From Afifella sp. IM 167 (GTDB lineage: Bacteria > Pseudomonadota > Alphaproteobacteria > Rhizobiales > Afifellaceae), in contig NZ_NSLC01000005.1 in the NCBI RefSeq assembly GCF_020144925.1, positions 62,001 to 126,000 on the forward strand: DNA of 64,000 bases. The letters run 5' to 3'. The notes under the pieces were generated by a model. That model searched no databases and was not told the origin of the DNA. It worked only from the letters and a program-made list of their open reading frames with translations. Below are positions 18,298 to 28,578 of the stretch, in pieces (positions within the stretch are counted from its first letter, which is position 1; each line of letters begins with the position of its first letter). The position numbers were made by a program, and so were the translations under genes.

Positions 18298-19095
18298 ATG
18301 TCCCTGGACTTGCAAAGCATGGCCGTCGGCAAGGGCGGCGCTGAAAGACAGATCGCGGTATTGGCGCGCCCGGGGGTCGGTCCGGGCCTCTTCTGGCTCG
18401 GCGGCTTCAAGTCGGACATGGAAGGCACCAAGGCGCTGGCGCTTGACGGCTGGGCGGCCGAGACCGGCCATCCCTGCGTCCGCTTCGACTATTCCGGGCA
18501 CGGCCGCTCGCAAGGCGAGTTCCGTCACGGCACCGTCTCGCGCTGGCTGGAAGAGGCGCTCGCCGTTTTCGAGCGCTTCACCTCCGGTCCGCAGATTATC
18601 GTCGGTTCCTCCATGGGCGGCTGGCTGGCGCTGCTTCTGGCCAAGACGCTGCGCGAGCGCGGCGAGGTCTCGCGCCTGAAGGGCCTTATCCTGATCGCTC
18701 CGGCCGTCGACATGACCAAGGTGCTGATGAGCGACCTCTTCGGCGATAAGGAGCGGGCGGAGATGGCCGAGAAGGGCTTCGTCTCGCAGCCCTCGGAATA
18801 TTCCGAGGAGCCCTATCTCCTGACGAAAGAGCTGATCGAGGATGGGGAGCTGCATCTTTTCGGCGAGGCGCCGATCGAAGTCGCCTGCCCGGTCCATATC
18901 ATCCAGGGCATGCAGGATAGCGATGTTCCCTACCGTCACGCCGAGAAGCTTGCCGACCGGCTCTGCTTCGACGATGTGGTCGTCACCATGGTGCGCGAGG
19001 GCGACCACCGGCTCTCGCGGCCACAGGACCTTGAACGCCTCGTCGCCGCGGTCGCCGTCATGGCCGGGGAGGGGGAGGCGGCTCCCCCCGCCTGA
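18298..19095 (+). CDS. Alpha/beta hydrolase
   Basis: A 265-residue hydrolase. The nucleophile elbow is GSSMGGW (Ser in G-x-S-x-G), the oxyanion region is FWLGGFKSDM, and the acid/base partners are probably Asp in MQDSDVPY and His in EGDHRL. This layout resembles alphaproteobacterial homologues of the ABHD10-type serine esterases; the substrate cannot be told from sequence. ATG at 18298 was chosen; the open frame extends upstream but overlaps the divergent glycosyltransferase. The 85-base gap to that gene must hold both promoters. trpF follows after 83 bases. Confidence 0.88.
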   Translation: MSLDLQSMAVGKGGAERQIAVLARPGVGPGLFWLGGFKSDMEGTKALALDGWAAETGHPCVRFDYSGHGRSQGEFRHGTVSRWLEEALAVFERFTSGPQIIVGSSMGGWLALLLAKTLRERGEVSRLKGLILIAPAVDMTKVLMSDLFGDKERAEMAEKGFVSQPSEYSEEPYLLTKELIEDGELHLFGEAPIEVACPVHIIQGMQDSDVPYRHAEKLADRLCFDDVVVTMVREGDHRLSRPQDLERLVAAVAVMAGEGEAAPPA

Positions 19096-19178
19096 GGCCG
19101 CTTCGCCCGCCTTTCCGCCGCGCCCCCGGGCCCTGCGGATGTTGGACAACGGCAAGGATTCATGCGAACCAGAAGGCT

Positions 19179-19886
19179 ATGGCGACAGAGGTCAAAATCT
19201 GCGGGTTGAACACCCATGAAGCGGTCGAGGCGAGCCTTGCCGCGGGTGCCGATTTCCTGGGTTTCGTCTTCTTTGCGAAGAGCCCGCGCAATGTCGGCTT
19301 CGCGGAGGCGGCGGCCCTCGCCGAGGCCGTCGGCGACAGGGCCCGAAAGGTCGCGCTCACCGTCGATGCCTCCGACGCGCTCATCGCGGATATCGTCGCG
19401 GCCCTCGGGCCTGATTTTCTGCAGCTTCACGGCGCCGAAAGCCCGCAGCGCGTGCGCGAGGTGGCGGAAAGGTTCTCCCTGCCCGTCGTCAAGGCGCTCG
19501 GCATCGGCAGTGCGGAAGATCTCGCCGTGGTTCGCCAATATGCCGGCATCGCCGATCGGCTTCTCCTCGATGCGCGTCCCCCGAAAAGCGCCACCCGGCC
19601 CGGCGGCAACGGAGAGGTGTTCGACTGGTCGCTGCTGACCGGCTTTGAGCCGGGCGTGCCCTGGTTCCTCTCCGGCGGCCTCGATCCGAAGAACGTCGCC
19701 GAGGCCGTCCGGCGCACCCGTGCCCCGGCTGTCGACGTTTCCTCCGGGGTTGAAAGCGCTCCCGGAAAGAAAGACGTGAGCCGTATCGCCGCCTTCGTCG
19801 CCGCCGTCAGAAAGGCGGATTCGCCAGGCAGCGGTGACACGCCGAAAGATGCCCGGCGCGCCGCGCGGCCCGTCGCCGCGCTCTGA
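19179..19886 (+). CDS. trpF: Phosphoribosylanthranilate isomerase
   Basis: TrpF catalyses the Amadori rearrangement of phosphoribosylanthranilate in tryptophan synthesis. The TIM-barrel motifs KICGLNT (catalytic Cys) near the N-terminus, LQLHG in the middle, catalytic Asp in LLLDARPP and the phosphate-binding FLSGGLDP are all present. Length is 235 residues, with about 20 extra residues after the usual end ([18 protein letters not shown]), probably disordered. It begins the run trpF-trpB-orf-trpA. Confidence 0.97.
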   Translation: MATEVKICGLNTHEAVEASLAAGADFLGFVFFAKSPRNVGFAEAAALAEAVGDRARKVALTVDASDALIADIVAALGPDFLQLHGAESPQRVREVAERFSLPVVKALGIGSAEDLAVVRQYAGIADRLLLDARPPKSATRPGGNGEVFDWSLLTGFEPGVPWFLSGGLDPKNVAEAVRRTRAPAVDVSSGVESAPGKKDVSRIAAFVAAVRKADSPGSGDTPKDARRAARPVAAL

Positions 19887-19918
19887 ACCGACAACCTGCA
19901 GGAAAGAGGCACGCCGCA

Positions 19919-21166
19919 ATGGCAGAGCCCGGTCTGAAACCCAATACCTACCGCAGCGGTCCCGACGAGACCGGGCATTTCGGCATGTTCGGAGGGCGCT
20001 TCGTCGCCGAGACGCTGATGCCGAACATCCTGGAGCTGGAGGCCGCCTACAAGGCCGCCAAAGAGGATCCCGAGTTCCACGCCGAGCTCGCCTCGCTTGC
20101 CACCCATTATGCCGGCCGTCCGAGCCCGCTCTACTATGCCGAGCGGCTGACGGAGCATCTGCGCGAAGCCGCGCCGGCCGGGCGGGGCGCCAAGGTCTAT
20201 TTCAAGCGCGACGAACTCAACCACACCGGCTCGCACAAGATCAACAACTGCCTCGGCCAGATCCTGCTCGCCCGCAAGATGGGCAAGAGCCGCATCATCG
20301 CCGAGACGGGCGCCGGCCAGCACGGCGTCGCTTCCGCAACGGTGGCGGCCCGCTTCGGCCTGCCCTGCACGGTCTATATGGGCAAGACGGATACCGAGCG
20401 GCAGAAGCCCAACGTCTTCCGCATGCGCCTCCTCGGCGCCGAGGTGAAGCCCGTCACCGCCGGCGCCGGCACCCTCAAGGACGCCATGAACGAGGCGCTG
20501 CGCGACTGGGTGACGAATGTCGAGGACACCTACTACATCATCGGCACGGCGGCCGGCCCGCACCCCTATCCGGAGCTGGTGCGCGACTTCCAGTCGGTCA
20601 TCGGCCGCGAGGCGAAGGAGCAGCTGCAGGAGATGGAAGGCCGTCTGCCGGATGCGCTCGTGGCCTGCCTGGGCGGCGGCTCCAACGCCATCGGCCTCTT
20701 CCATCCCTTCCTCGACGACGAGAGCGTGAAGATCTACGGGGTCGAGGCCGGCGGCCACGGCCTGGAGGTCGAGAACGGTCATGCCGCCTCTCTGAATGGC
20801 GGGCGTCCGGGCGTCCTCCACGGCAATCGCACCTATCTGCTTCAGGATGGCGACGGCCAGATCCTGGAAGGTCATTCCATCTCGGCCGGCCTCGATTATC
20901 CGGGCATCGGTCCCGAGCACGCCTTCCTCAAGGATTCCGGGCGTGTCACCTACGTCTCGGCGACCGACAGGGAGGCGCTCGACGCCTTCCAGCTCTGCAC
21001 CCGGCTGGAGGGCATCATCCCGGCGCTGGAGCCGGCCCATGCGCTTGCGGAGGTAATCAAGCTTGCGCCGCGGATGGATCGCGACCAGATCATCGTGATG
21101 AACATGTGCGGCCGCGGCGACAAGGACATCTTCGCCGTTGCCGGCCATCTCGGTATGGATATCTAG
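19919..21166 (+). CDS. trpB: Tryptophan synthase beta subunit
   Basis: This PLP enzyme joins indole and serine to make tryptophan in the TrpAB channelled complex. It has 415 residues. The PLP-binding lysine is in HTGSHKINN, the glycine-rich phosphate loop is GGGSNAIG, and the start [19 protein letters not shown] (split: [18 protein letters not shown]) matches the family. AGGAAAGAGG precedes the ATG. It lies 32 bases after trpF. Confidence 0.98.
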   Translation: MAEPGLKPNTYRSGPDETGHFGMFGGRFVAETLMPNILELEAAYKAAKEDPEFHAELASLATHYAGRPSPLYYAERLTEHLREAAPAGRGAKVYFKRDELNHTGSHKINNCLGQILLARKMGKSRIIAETGAGQHGVASATVAARFGLPCTVYMGKTDTERQKPNVFRMRLLGAEVKPVTAGAGTLKDAMNEALRDWVTNVEDTYYIIGTAAGPHPYPELVRDFQSVIGREAKEQLQEMEGRLPDALVACLGGGSNAIGLFHPFLDDESVKIYGVEAGGHGLEVENGHAASLNGGRPGVLHGNRTYLLQDGDGQILEGHSISAGLDYPGIGPEHAFLKDSGRVTYVSATDREALDAFQLCTRLEGIIPALEPAHALAEVIKLAPRMDRDQIIVMNMCGRGDKDIFAVAGHLGMDI

Positions 21167-21177
21167 GGAGCGGGGAC

Positions 21178-21423
21178 ATGACCTATTTCGAGATCTACCG
21201 CGCGGTCCAGAATCCGCAGCACTACGTCGCCGTCCGCGCCGGCGATCAAAGCGCCAACGCCGAGGGCGTGCGCGCCAGCGAAAATCTCGTCTTTCTGACC
21301 ACCATCCCCGACGACGAAGAGCCCCGCATCGCCTTCGATGCCGAAGTGGCCCGCGAGCGCATCGAGCGCGACGGCTTCTATGCCTTCAACGTCACCATCG
21401 AAGTGCGCGAACATGTCGGCTGA
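21178..21423 (+). CDS. Small conserved-looking protein between trpB and trpA
   Basis: An 81-residue acidic protein ([19 protein letters not shown] at the N-terminus) that I do not assign to a named family. It has no signal peptide, membrane segment or cysteines. The case for a real gene is a GGGAGCGGGG ribosome-binding site just before the ATG, an 11-base gap after trpB, an 11-base overlap with trpA, and a protein-like composition. Its position implies translational coupling with trpA. It could be a tryptophan-pathway accessory protein, but nothing in the sequence shows this. Confidence 0.75.
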   Translation: MTYFEIYRAVQNPQHYVAVRAGDQSANAEGVRASENLVFLTTIPDDEEPRIAFDAEVARERIERDGFYAFNVTIEVREHVG

Positions 21424-22267
21424 CGCCTCCTCAGGCCGGATCGCCCGGCGCTTTGCCGCCGTCCGCAACGAATTGCGGCCGGCCCTCGTCACCTTCGTCA
21501 CGGCGGGTGATCCCGATCTTGCCACCAGCGAGAAGATTCTGGCCGCGCTGCCCGGCGCCGGCGCCGACATCATCGAGCTCGGCATGCCCTTCTCCGATCC
21601 GATGGCCGACGGCCCGGCCATCCAGGCGGCCGGCCTGCGCGCCTTGAAGGCGGGCCAGACGCTCAGGAAGACGCTCGCCATGGTGCGCCGTTTCCGCGAG
21701 ATCGACGCCGATACGCCGATCGTGCTGATGGGCTACTACAACCCGATCTATCAGTACGGCTCGGAGAAGTTCGTCGCCGATGCCTGCGATGCCGGTGTCG
21801 ACGGCCTCATCGTCGTCGACCTGCCGCCCGAGGAGGACGAGGAGCTCTGCATCCCGGCCCTGAAGGGCGGGCTGAACTTCATCCGCCTCGCCACCCCGAC
21901 CACCGACGACAGGCGCCTTCCGAAGGTGCTGCAGAACACCTCGGGCTTCGTCTATTACGTCTCCATCAACGGCATCACCGGTTCCGCCGCGCCCGACAGC
22001 ACCCGGGTCGCCGAGGCGGTGGATCGCATCAAGGCGCATACCGAACTTCCCGTCGCGGTCGGCTTCGGCGTCAGGACGCGCGAGCAGGCCGGCGCCATCG
22101 GCCGCACCGCCGACGGCGTCGTCGTGGGCTCGGCCATCGTCCAGGCGGTTGCCGCCAGCCTCGACGAAGACGGCAAGGCGACCCAGAACACCGTTTCCGC
22201 CGTGACGGCGCTCGTCGGCGAGCTCGCCGAGGGTGTGCGCCTTTCGCGCCAGATGGCCGCGGAATGA
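21413..22267 (+). CDS. trpA: Tryptophan synthase alpha subunit
   Basis: TrpA cleaves indole-3-glycerol phosphate to indole, which is channelled to TrpB. The catalytic Glu is in [18 protein letters not shown] and the catalytic Asp in [12 protein letters not shown]. Length is 284 residues. The ATG at 21413 overlaps the end of the small upstream gene by 11 bases. The frame is open further upstream, but the family N-terminus ([21 protein letters not shown]; here [10 protein letters not shown]) fits this start. accD follows 25 bases later. Confidence 0.97.
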   Translation: MSADASSGRIARRFAAVRNELRPALVTFVTAGDPDLATSEKILAALPGAGADIIELGMPFSDPMADGPAIQAAGLRALKAGQTLRKTLAMVRRFREIDADTPIVLMGYYNPIYQYGSEKFVADACDAGVDGLIVVDLPPEEDEELCIPALKGGLNFIRLATPTTDDRRLPKVLQNTSGFVYYVSINGITGSAAPDSTRVAEAVDRIKAHTELPVAVGFGVRTREQAGAIGRTADGVVVGSAIVQAVAASLDEDGKATQNTVSAVTALVGELAEGVRLSRQMAAE

Positions 22268-22292
22268 CGGCGACCGAACAGGAGCTTTCCCC

Positions 22293-23261
22293 GTGAACTG
22301 GATTTCCAACGTCGTCCGGCCGAAGATCCGCGGTCTGTGGACCAAGCGCGAGACGCCGGACAACCTCTGGGTCAAATGCCCGGAGACGGGCGCCATGGTC
22401 TTCTACAAGGACCTGGAGGCGAACCAGTTCGTCTTCCCGGGCTCCGGCTATCACCAGCGCATCGATGCGCGCACCCGCCTGCGTCTCTTTCTCGATTACG
22501 GCCAGTGGACGGAGATCGGCTTTCCCGAGCCCGTCGTCGATCCGCTGCGCTTTCGCGACGAGCGCCGCTACACCGACCGCCTGAAGGGCGCCAAGGCCAA
22601 GACCGGCCTCAAGGACGCCATCCTCGTCGGCGAGGGCAAGGTGGAAGGCGTCAGCGTCGTCGTGGCGGTGCAGGATTTCGAATTCATGGGCGGCTCGCTC
22701 GGCATGGCCGCGGCCGAGGCGCTGATCGCCGGCGCCGAGGCGGCCTTCGAGCGCGGCGTGCCCTTCGTCCTCGTCACGGCCTCGGGCGGAGCGCGCATGC
22801 AGGAGGGCATCCTCTCGCTCATGCAATTGCCGCGCACCACCGTCGCCGTCGACAGGCTGAAGGAGGCCGGCCTTCCCTATATCGTCGTCCTCACCAACCC
22901 GACCACGGGCGGCGTCACGGCCTCCTACGGCATGCTGGGCGACATCCATATCGCCGAGCCCGGCGCCCTCATCGGCTTTGCCGGCCCGCGCGTCATCGCC
23001 CAGACCATCCGCGAGAAGCTGCCGGAGGGCTTCCAGCGCTCCGACTATCTTCTCGAGCACGGCATGATCGACATGGTCGTGCCGCGCCAGGAGCTCCGCC
23101 AGGTGGTGGCACGCATCTGCCGCATGCTGATGCATCTTCCCGAAGCGCCGCAGGTCGCCGACGAGCATGCCGAGGAGCCGGCGGAAGTGATCGCCCCTTC
23201 GGCCACGCCGGCCGATGGCCCGCCGAGCGAGCCGGATCCGCCGCAGCAGCAGCCTGCCTGA
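22293..23261 (+). CDS. accD: Acetyl-CoA carboxylase carboxyltransferase beta subunit
   Basis: AccD with AccA transfers carboxyl from biotin to acetyl-CoA, the first step of fatty-acid synthesis. The product has 322 residues and the carboxyltransferase motifs [15 protein letters not shown] and [10 protein letters not shown]. The start is GTG at 22293, preceded by CAGGAG at 8-9 bases. The N-terminal zinc ribbon is degenerate: the region [10 protein letters not shown]...FPGSGYH keeps only one of the four cysteines of E. coli AccD, a feature I know from related alphaproteobacteria. The C-terminus has a proline-rich tail. The trpA-accD-folC order is conserved in the lineage. Confidence 0.96.
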   Translation: MNWISNVVRPKIRGLWTKRETPDNLWVKCPETGAMVFYKDLEANQFVFPGSGYHQRIDARTRLRLFLDYGQWTEIGFPEPVVDPLRFRDERRYTDRLKGAKAKTGLKDAILVGEGKVEGVSVVVAVQDFEFMGGSLGMAAAEALIAGAEAAFERGVPFVLVTASGGARMQEGILSLMQLPRTTVAVDRLKEAGLPYIVVLTNPTTGGVTASYGMLGDIHIAEPGALIGFAGPRVIAQTIREKLPEGFQRSDYLLEHGMIDMVVPRQELRQVVARICRMLMHLPEAPQVADEHAEEPAEVIAPSATPADGPPSEPDPPQQQPA

Positions 23262-23274
23262 CCGGCCATCCTTC

Positions 23275-24603
23275 ATGCCCGCACTCGACGATCTGCTCGA
23301 GGCGCTGCTGGCGCTTCACCCGAAGCGCATCGATCTCTCCCTCGGGCGGATCGAGCGGCTGCTGGCCGCGCTCGGCCATCCTGAAAAGCGCCTGCCGCCC
23401 GTCATCCATGTCGCCGGCACGAACGGCAAGGGCTCCGTCGTCGCCTTCCTGCGCGCCATCCTGGAGGCCTCGGGCCGCACCGCGCATGTCTACACCTCCC
23501 CCCATCTCGTGCGCTTCAACGAGCGCATTCGCCTCGGCGCCGAGGGCGGCGGCCGCCTCGTCGAGACGCCGGCGCTGATCGCCGCGATCGAGGAGGTGCT
23601 GGAGGCGAACGACAACCAGCCGATCACCTTCTTCGAGATCACCACGGCGGTCGCCTTCCGGCTCTTTGCCGAGCATCCCGCCGATTTCTCCCTGATCGAG
23701 GTCGGCCTCGGAGGCCGCTACGACGCGACCAACGTCATCGCCGATCCGCTCGCCGCGGTCCTGACCTCCATCAGCCACGACCATGCCGAGTTCCTCGGCG
23801 ACGACCTTGCCGGCATCGCCTCCGAGAAGGCCGGCATCATGAAGCCGGGCGCGCCGGCCATCGTCGGCCCGCAGGACGAACACGTCATGGCCATGCTCGC
23901 CGTCGAGGCGGAAGCCGCCCGCGCGAGCCTCTTCCGCCACAACATGGAATGGGGCGTGCATGCCGAAAACGCCCGCCTCGTCTACCAGGACGAGCGCGGT
24001 CTCATCGACCTGCCCCTGCCGCGCCTCGTCGGCCAGCACCAGATCGACAATGCCGGCACGGCCATCGCCACCCTGCGCGCCCTCGGCCTCGACCTTGCGC
24101 CGACGCGCATCGACAATGAGACGATGGGAAGGGGCCTGCGCCAGGTCCGCTGGCCGGCCCGCCTGCAGCGGCTCTCGGAAGGTCCCCTCGTCGACGCCGC
24201 GCCGGAAGGGGCCGAGCTCTGGCTCGACGGCGGCCACAATCCGGCCGCCGGCATCGTCATCGCCGACGAGATGGCCGCCCTGCACGACCGCGTTCAAAAG
24301 CCGCTCTTCCTCGTCGCCGGCATGCTGACGACCAAGGACCCGATCGGCTACTTCGCCTCCTTCGAGAGCCTCGCCCAGCACGTCTTCACCGTTCCGGTCC
24401 AGGAGAGCGAGGCCGGCTTCGAGCCGCGCGAACTCGCCGCCGCCGCCAACGAGGCCGGCCTGCCGGCAAGGGCCGCCGCCTCCGTCGGCGAGGCGCTCGC
24501 CTTCATCGAGGAGATGGGCGGCGAGCCGCCCCGCATTCTCATCTGCGGCTCGCTCTATCTCGCCGGCGAGGTGCTGCGCGAGAACGGCCCCCTGCCGGAA
24601 TAG
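23275..24603 (+). CDS. folC: Bifunctional folylpolyglutamate / dihydrofolate synthase
   Basis: FolC makes dihydrofolate and adds glutamate tails to folates. The Mur-ligase-type P-loop is VAGTNGKGSVVAFL near residues 46-59, followed by the conserved SPHLVRFNERI. The C-terminal motif LDGGHNPAAG is intact. Length is 442 residues. ATG at 23275 lies 13 bases after accD and has only a weak ribosome-binding site, so coupling with accD is likely. It ends the trp-acc-fol run and converges with trxA. Confidence 0.96.
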   Translation: MPALDDLLEALLALHPKRIDLSLGRIERLLAALGHPEKRLPPVIHVAGTNGKGSVVAFLRAILEASGRTAHVYTSPHLVRFNERIRLGAEGGGRLVETPALIAAIEEVLEANDNQPITFFEITTAVAFRLFAEHPADFSLIEVGLGGRYDATNVIADPLAAVLTSISHDHAEFLGDDLAGIASEKAGIMKPGAPAIVGPQDEHVMAMLAVEAEAARASLFRHNMEWGVHAENARLVYQDERGLIDLPLPRLVGQHQIDNAGTAIATLRALGLDLAPTRIDNETMGRGLRQVRWPARLQRLSEGPLVDAAPEGAELWLDGGHNPAAGIVIADEMAALHDRVQKPLFLVAGMLTTKDPIGYFASFESLAQHVFTVPVQESEAGFEPRELAAAANEAGLPARAAASVGEALAFIEEMGGEPPRILICGSLYLAGEVLRENGPLPE

Positions 24604-24610
24604 GCGAGAC

Positions 24611-24641
24611 AAAAACGGCCCCCCGCTTGGCGGGAGGCCGT
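24611..24641 (-). terminator. Rho-independent terminator after trxA
   Basis: On the minus strand, ACGGCCTCCCGC pairs with the GC-rich complement ending GGGGGGCCGT and is followed directly by TTTTT. It sits 29 bases after the trxA stop and 7 bases past folC. It should end the long divL-to-trxA transcript. The plus-strand side has no T-run. Confidence 0.88.
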
Positions 24642-24670
24642 CCGGAAAGGCTGGAAAAAGCCGGCAGCGC

Positions 24671-24991
24671 CTATGCGGCGCTGGAAATCCACTTCTGCAG
24701 GTCGCTCTTGGCGCTGGCGCCGACCTTCATGTCGACGGGCTCGCCGCCCTTGAACATGATCAGCGTCGGGATGGAGCGCACGCCGTACTTGATGGCGGTC
24801 TGCTGGTTCTCGTCGACATTCAGCTTGGCGATTTTCACCTTGCCTTCCATCTCGCCGGCGATCTCCTCCAGATGCGGCGCGATCATCTTGCAGGGGCCGC
24901 ACCATTCGGCCCAGAAATCGACCACGACGGGGGTGTCGGACTTCAGCACGTCGGCCTCGAAGGAGCCGTCGGTCGTGTGTTCGGTGGCCAT
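24671..24991 (-). CDS. trxA: Thioredoxin
   Basis: A 106-residue thioredoxin with the redox motif [19 protein letters not shown] and the cis-proline loop [11 protein letters not shown]. It reduces disulphides in the cytoplasm using thioredoxin reductase. The ATG at 24991 has AGGAG upstream; an open frame runs about 29 codons further but is not thioredoxin-like. It follows addA by 83 bases and is closed by a strong terminator. Confidence 0.97.
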   Translation of the reverse strand: MATEHTTDGSFEADVLKSDTPVVVDFWAEWCGPCKMIAPHLEEIAGEMEGKVKIAKLNVDENQQTAIKYGVRSIPTLIMFKGGEPVDMKVGASAKSDLQKWISSAA

Positions 24992-25074
24992 GTTGAGATT
25001 CTCCTGATCGGTTGAGCGGAAGGTAGGAACGCCCCGCCCCCCGGTCAAGCGCGCCGGGATGCAGGGCCCCGGTT

Positions 25075-28000
25075 TCACGCGCTCGCGTCTGCCCCGATGC
25101 CGAGCGAGGCGAGCGCCGCCTCAAGCCGTTCCTGCGGCACCTCGATCACCGTCGGCCCGGCCGTGTAGACGAGCGCGGCGCGCACCTTTTTCTGCGGATA
25201 GATGTGCCGCAGCAGCGCCGCATAGAGCGCGATCTGGCGAAGCGCCGTTTCGTCCGCACTCGCCAGCGAGGCCGGCGGCGCGCCGGTCTTGTAGTCGGCG
25301 AGAAAAACCTCCGCCTCGCCGACGGCGAGCCGGTCGATCCGCCCGCCGATGGCAAAGGCCCCGCCTTTCGTCTCGATCTCGCCGACAAGCGAGACCTCGG
25401 CGCGGCTCTCACCGGTAAACAGCGGCGCGAGTTCCGCCTGGCCGAGCACCGAAAGCGCCTCGGCGAAGGCCTTTGCCCGCGCCGCGCCATCGGCTTCCGG
25501 CCAGATGCGGGCAAGCAGCCGCTCGGCCCGCATCGCCCGCTCCGCCTCCGGCCAGTCCGGCAGGAACTGCAGGAGCTTGTGCAGCGCCCTGCCGCGTCCC
25601 GCGGCGAGCCGCGCGGCGTCCTTCATCGCCGCCATCGCCGTTGCCGGCCCCGGCGGCGGGTCCTCCTCGGCAAGCGCGCTGGAAGGCCGGAGCGGCTGCG
25701 GCGGCAGCCTTGCAGGCTTTGCCGGCCGCAGCGCCCAGTCCGGCAGGACGGTCTCGGCCTTTGCGGGCTGCACCTCTTCCGCCGCCGCCTCGCCATGCGG
25801 CTGCGGGCTCTCGCCGTGCCAGCAGAAGGGGGCCAAAAGCTCGCCGTCCTCGCCCCGCTCGGCATCGGGCGCCAAAGCCTCGGCAATCGTCGCATACCAG
25901 GCGTTCTTCGGCGACCGCTCGCCGCGAATGCCGCAGACGACGAGGAGGTCCTTGGCCCGCGTCATCGCCACGTAGAGGAGCCGGAAATACTCGTTCTCCG
26001 CCTCCGCCTTCTCCTCTGCCTCGCGGATGAGCTGCGCCGGCGCCGCATCTTCCTTCGATTGCCGCCACAGGAAGGCGGGCGCCTCGCGCGTGCCGATCTT
26101 CACCAGCCGGTCCCGGTGCTGGTGAACGCTGATCTGCCCGCCCGTATCGGCGAGGAAGACGATGTCGGCCTCGAGCCCCTTGGCGCCGTGCACCGTCATC
26201 ACGCGGATCGTCTCGGCGCCTTCGGAAAGCTCGCGCTTCACGTCGCCCGCCCCGGCGCGAATGGTGGCGGCGAGCGCCTGCAGGCCGGGCGCGGCCACCT
26301 GCTCCAGGCTGAGCGCGGTGGAAAGGAAGAGGTCGAGCACGTCGTCGGCCTCCGAGCCCATGCGCGCGCGGAATTTCTCCCTGCCGCCCTCCGTCTCGAT
26401 GAGGCGGGTGAAGAAGGCGAAGGGCGTCAGCCGGTCGGCGAGCGCCATCAGACCGCGAAGCCGCTCATGGGCCTCGTTGTGTTTCGCCCTCTCGCTCGCC
26501 TGAAGCCGCTCCATCAGGCTCGCCCGCCCGCGTCCGATGAGGAGCGCCATCAGGTCGTCGTCGTCGAAGCCGAAGAGCGGCGATTTCAGGAGGGCGGCGA
26601 GCTGAAGGTCGTCCTCCGGCAGCAGCACGACGTCGGCGAGGGCGAGAAGATCCTCCGCGATGATGTGGTCGGCGAGCGCGATCCGGTCGGCGCCGGCCGT
26701 CGGCAGGCCCCGCGCCTTCAGCGCCCGCACCATGGCCCGCGCGAAGCTGCCGCGCTTGCGGCTCAGCACCATGATGCCGCCGGGTCGCACCTTCGCCCCG
26801 GAAGGCAGCCGGCCCTGCCGCAGGAGCCGGGCGATTTCCTCGGCGATCTCCTCGGCGAGCCGGTGTTCCGATTGTGTCGGCGCGTCGAAGGGCGCCGTCC
26901 AGCTCTCCGGCTCCTCGCCTTTCGGCCGCACGATGCGCGGCAGAAGCCGCACCTCGCCCGGCGCCTTTTCGCGGAAGGCCTGGTGGCGCTCGTAGCCGAG
27001 GCTGGTGACCGCCGTCGAAAGGCCTCCGTCGAAGACGGTGTCGACGGCGTCGAGCACGGCCTGCACGGAGCGGAACGAGACGCCGAGCGGCACCTGCCGG
27101 AAGGCCATCGCCGCCGCTTCCGCCTGGCTGGCGAAGCTCCGGCTGTTTTCCGCCAGCAGCGCCGGGTCGGCGCCCTGGAAACCGTAGATCGACTGCTTGT
27201 CGTCGCCCACGGCAAAGAGCGTGCGGATGCCGCGCTCGGCGCCCTTGCCGGCGAAGAATTCGGCGGCGAGCATGCGCACGATCTCCCAGGCGTCGGGGGA
27301 GGTGTCCTGCGCCTCGTCGACGAGGATGTGATTGATGCCCGCGTCGAGCTTGTACTGCACCCAGGCCGCCACCTCGCCGCGCTTCAGAAGATTGCGCGTC
27401 CTGAGGATGAGGTCGGTGAAATCGAGGAAGCCCCGCCGCTGCTTCAGATGCTTGTAGCGCTGCAGGATGGCGTCGCCGACGATGAACAGCGCCGCCGTCG
27501 CCTCGGCCGTGCGCACCAGCGACAGCCGCTCGCGCAGCCAGGCGAGGCGCAGCGCCTCTTCCAGGAAGCGCTCGTCGAGATCGGGATAGCTTTCCCGCAG
27601 CACCTTGCCGAACCGGTGCTTCTCGCTGCGCGGGCTCCACCGCCCCTCCCGCTGGGTCAGGAAGAAGTCGAGGCGCAGATCCGCCTCCCGCTCCTGGCCG
27701 ATCTCGGCGAGAAGCGCCTCCATCGCGTCGCGCGCGGCGATGTCGTTGCGCTTCGTCAGGTCGCCGAGCGTGCCGAGAAGGTCGTAGAGCTCCTCGCCCT
27801 CGGCCCCGTCCCAGCCCGGGCTGGCGCAGATCTCGGCTCGAATCGCTTCCTCGCTCTCCTGCGCGGAAAGCTCCAGCCGCTGCCGCAGGTCGCGGATGAT
27901 GTCGGCGACCGTGCCGGCGGGCGTGGCGGGGTCGGATGAGGTCATCCCCATCCAGCGCTCCAGGGCGTCGCGCTCGTCGATGACGGCCTTCAGCGCGCCC

Positions 28001-28578
28001 TCGATCTCCTGGTCGCCCTTCAGCGTGGCGATCTTCGCCAGCGCCGCGCCGAGGCCCTCCTGGTCGCCCTCCGCCCTTGCCAGCACCGCTTGCCGCGCCC
28101 TCGCCAGCAGCGCCTCGGCGCCCGTCTCGTCGAGCACCTCGAAATGCCCGGGCACGTTCGCCTCGAAGGGAAACTGGTGGAGGATGCGCTCGCAGAAGGC
28201 GTGGATGGTCTGGATGTTGAGCCCGCCCGGCGTTTCCAGCGCCCGGGCGAAGAGCCGGCGCGCCCGCCCCATCGCCGCGCGGTCGGGCATGAAACCCTGG
28301 CTGCCCGCGATCGCCACGGCCAGTTCGGCGTCCGGCAGCACCGCCCATTCGCCGAGCGTGCGGAAGACGCGGCCGGACATCTCGGCGGCCGCCGCCTTGG
28401 TGTAGGTCAGGCAAAGGATCGAGCCGGGATCGGCGCCGGCCAGCAGCAGCCGGACGACCCTCTGGGTCAGCACATGCGTCTTGCCGGATCCGGCATTGGC
28501 GGCGACGAAGGCGGAGATCTCGGGGTCCGAGGCCTGCCATTGCAGGCGCGCCGTGGGGCTTGCGAGAAGGTCGGTCAT
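25075..28578 (-). CDS. addA: Helicase-nuclease AddA (double-strand break repair)
   Basis: AddA is the 3'-5' helicase and nuclease subunit of the AddAB enzyme that resects double-strand breaks for recombination. The product has 1167 residues. Walker A ANAGSGKT is at about residues 27-34, helicase motif II appears in [13 protein letters not shown], motif III in [16 protein letters not shown], motif V/VI in [15 protein letters not shown] and [15 protein letters not shown], and the C-terminal nuclease motif is [21 protein letters not shown] (shown split: [21 protein letters not shown]). ATG at 28578 overlaps the addB stop by 4 bases, so the subunits are translationally coupled. Confidence 0.97.
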   Translation of the reverse strand: MTDLLASPTARLQWQASDPEISAFVAANAGSGKTHVLTQRVVRLLLAGADPGSILCLTYTKAAAAEMSGRVFRTLGEWAVLPDAELAVAIAGSQGFMPDRAAMGRARRLFARALETPGGLNIQTIHAFCERILHQFPFEANVPGHFEVLDETGAEALLARARQAVLARAEGDQEGLGAALAKIATLKGDQEIEGALKAVIDERDALERWMGMTSSDPATPAGTVADIIRDLRQRLELSAQESEEAIRAEICASPGWDGAEGEELYDLLGTLGDLTKRNDIAARDAMEALLAEIGQEREADLRLDFFLTQREGRWSPRSEKHRFGKVLRESYPDLDERFLEEALRLAWLRERLSLVRTAEATAALFIVGDAILQRYKHLKQRRGFLDFTDLILRTRNLLKRGEVAAWVQYKLDAGINHILVDEAQDTSPDAWEIVRMLAAEFFAGKGAERGIRTLFAVGDDKQSIYGFQGADPALLAENSRSFASQAEAAAMAFRQVPLGVSFRSVQAVLDAVDTVFDGGLSTAVTSLGYERHQAFREKAPGEVRLLPRIVRPKGEEPESWTAPFDAPTQSEHRLAEEIAEEIARLLRQGRLPSGAKVRPGGIMVLSRKRGSFARAMVRALKARGLPTAGADRIALADHIIAEDLLALADVVLLPEDDLQLAALLKSPLFGFDDDDLMALLIGRGRASLMERLQASERAKHNEAHERLRGLMALADRLTPFAFFTRLIETEGGREKFRARMGSEADDVLDLFLSTALSLEQVAAPGLQALAATIRAGAGDVKRELSEGAETIRVMTVHGAKGLEADIVFLADTGGQISVHQHRDRLVKIGTREAPAFLWRQSKEDAAPAQLIREAEEKAEAENEYFRLLYVAMTRAKDLLVVCGIRGERSPKNAWYATIAEALAPDAERGEDGELLAPFCWHGESPQPHGEAAAEEVQPAKAETVLPDWALRPAKPARLPPQPLRPSSALAEEDPPPGPATAMAAMKDAARLAAGRGRALHKLLQFLPDWPEAERAMRAERLLARIWPEADGAARAKAFAEALSVLGQAELAPLFTGESRAEVSLVGEIETKGGAFAIGGRIDRLAVGEAEVFLADYKTGAPPASLASADETALRQIALYAALLRHIYPQKKVRAALVYTAGPTVIEVPQERLEAALASLGIGADASA

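Noticed and set aside
18213-18431. N-terminal extension of the glycosyltransferase by 73 codons
   Set aside because: The extra codons overlap the divergent hydrolase gene, have no ribosome-binding site and do not resemble GT4 sequence.
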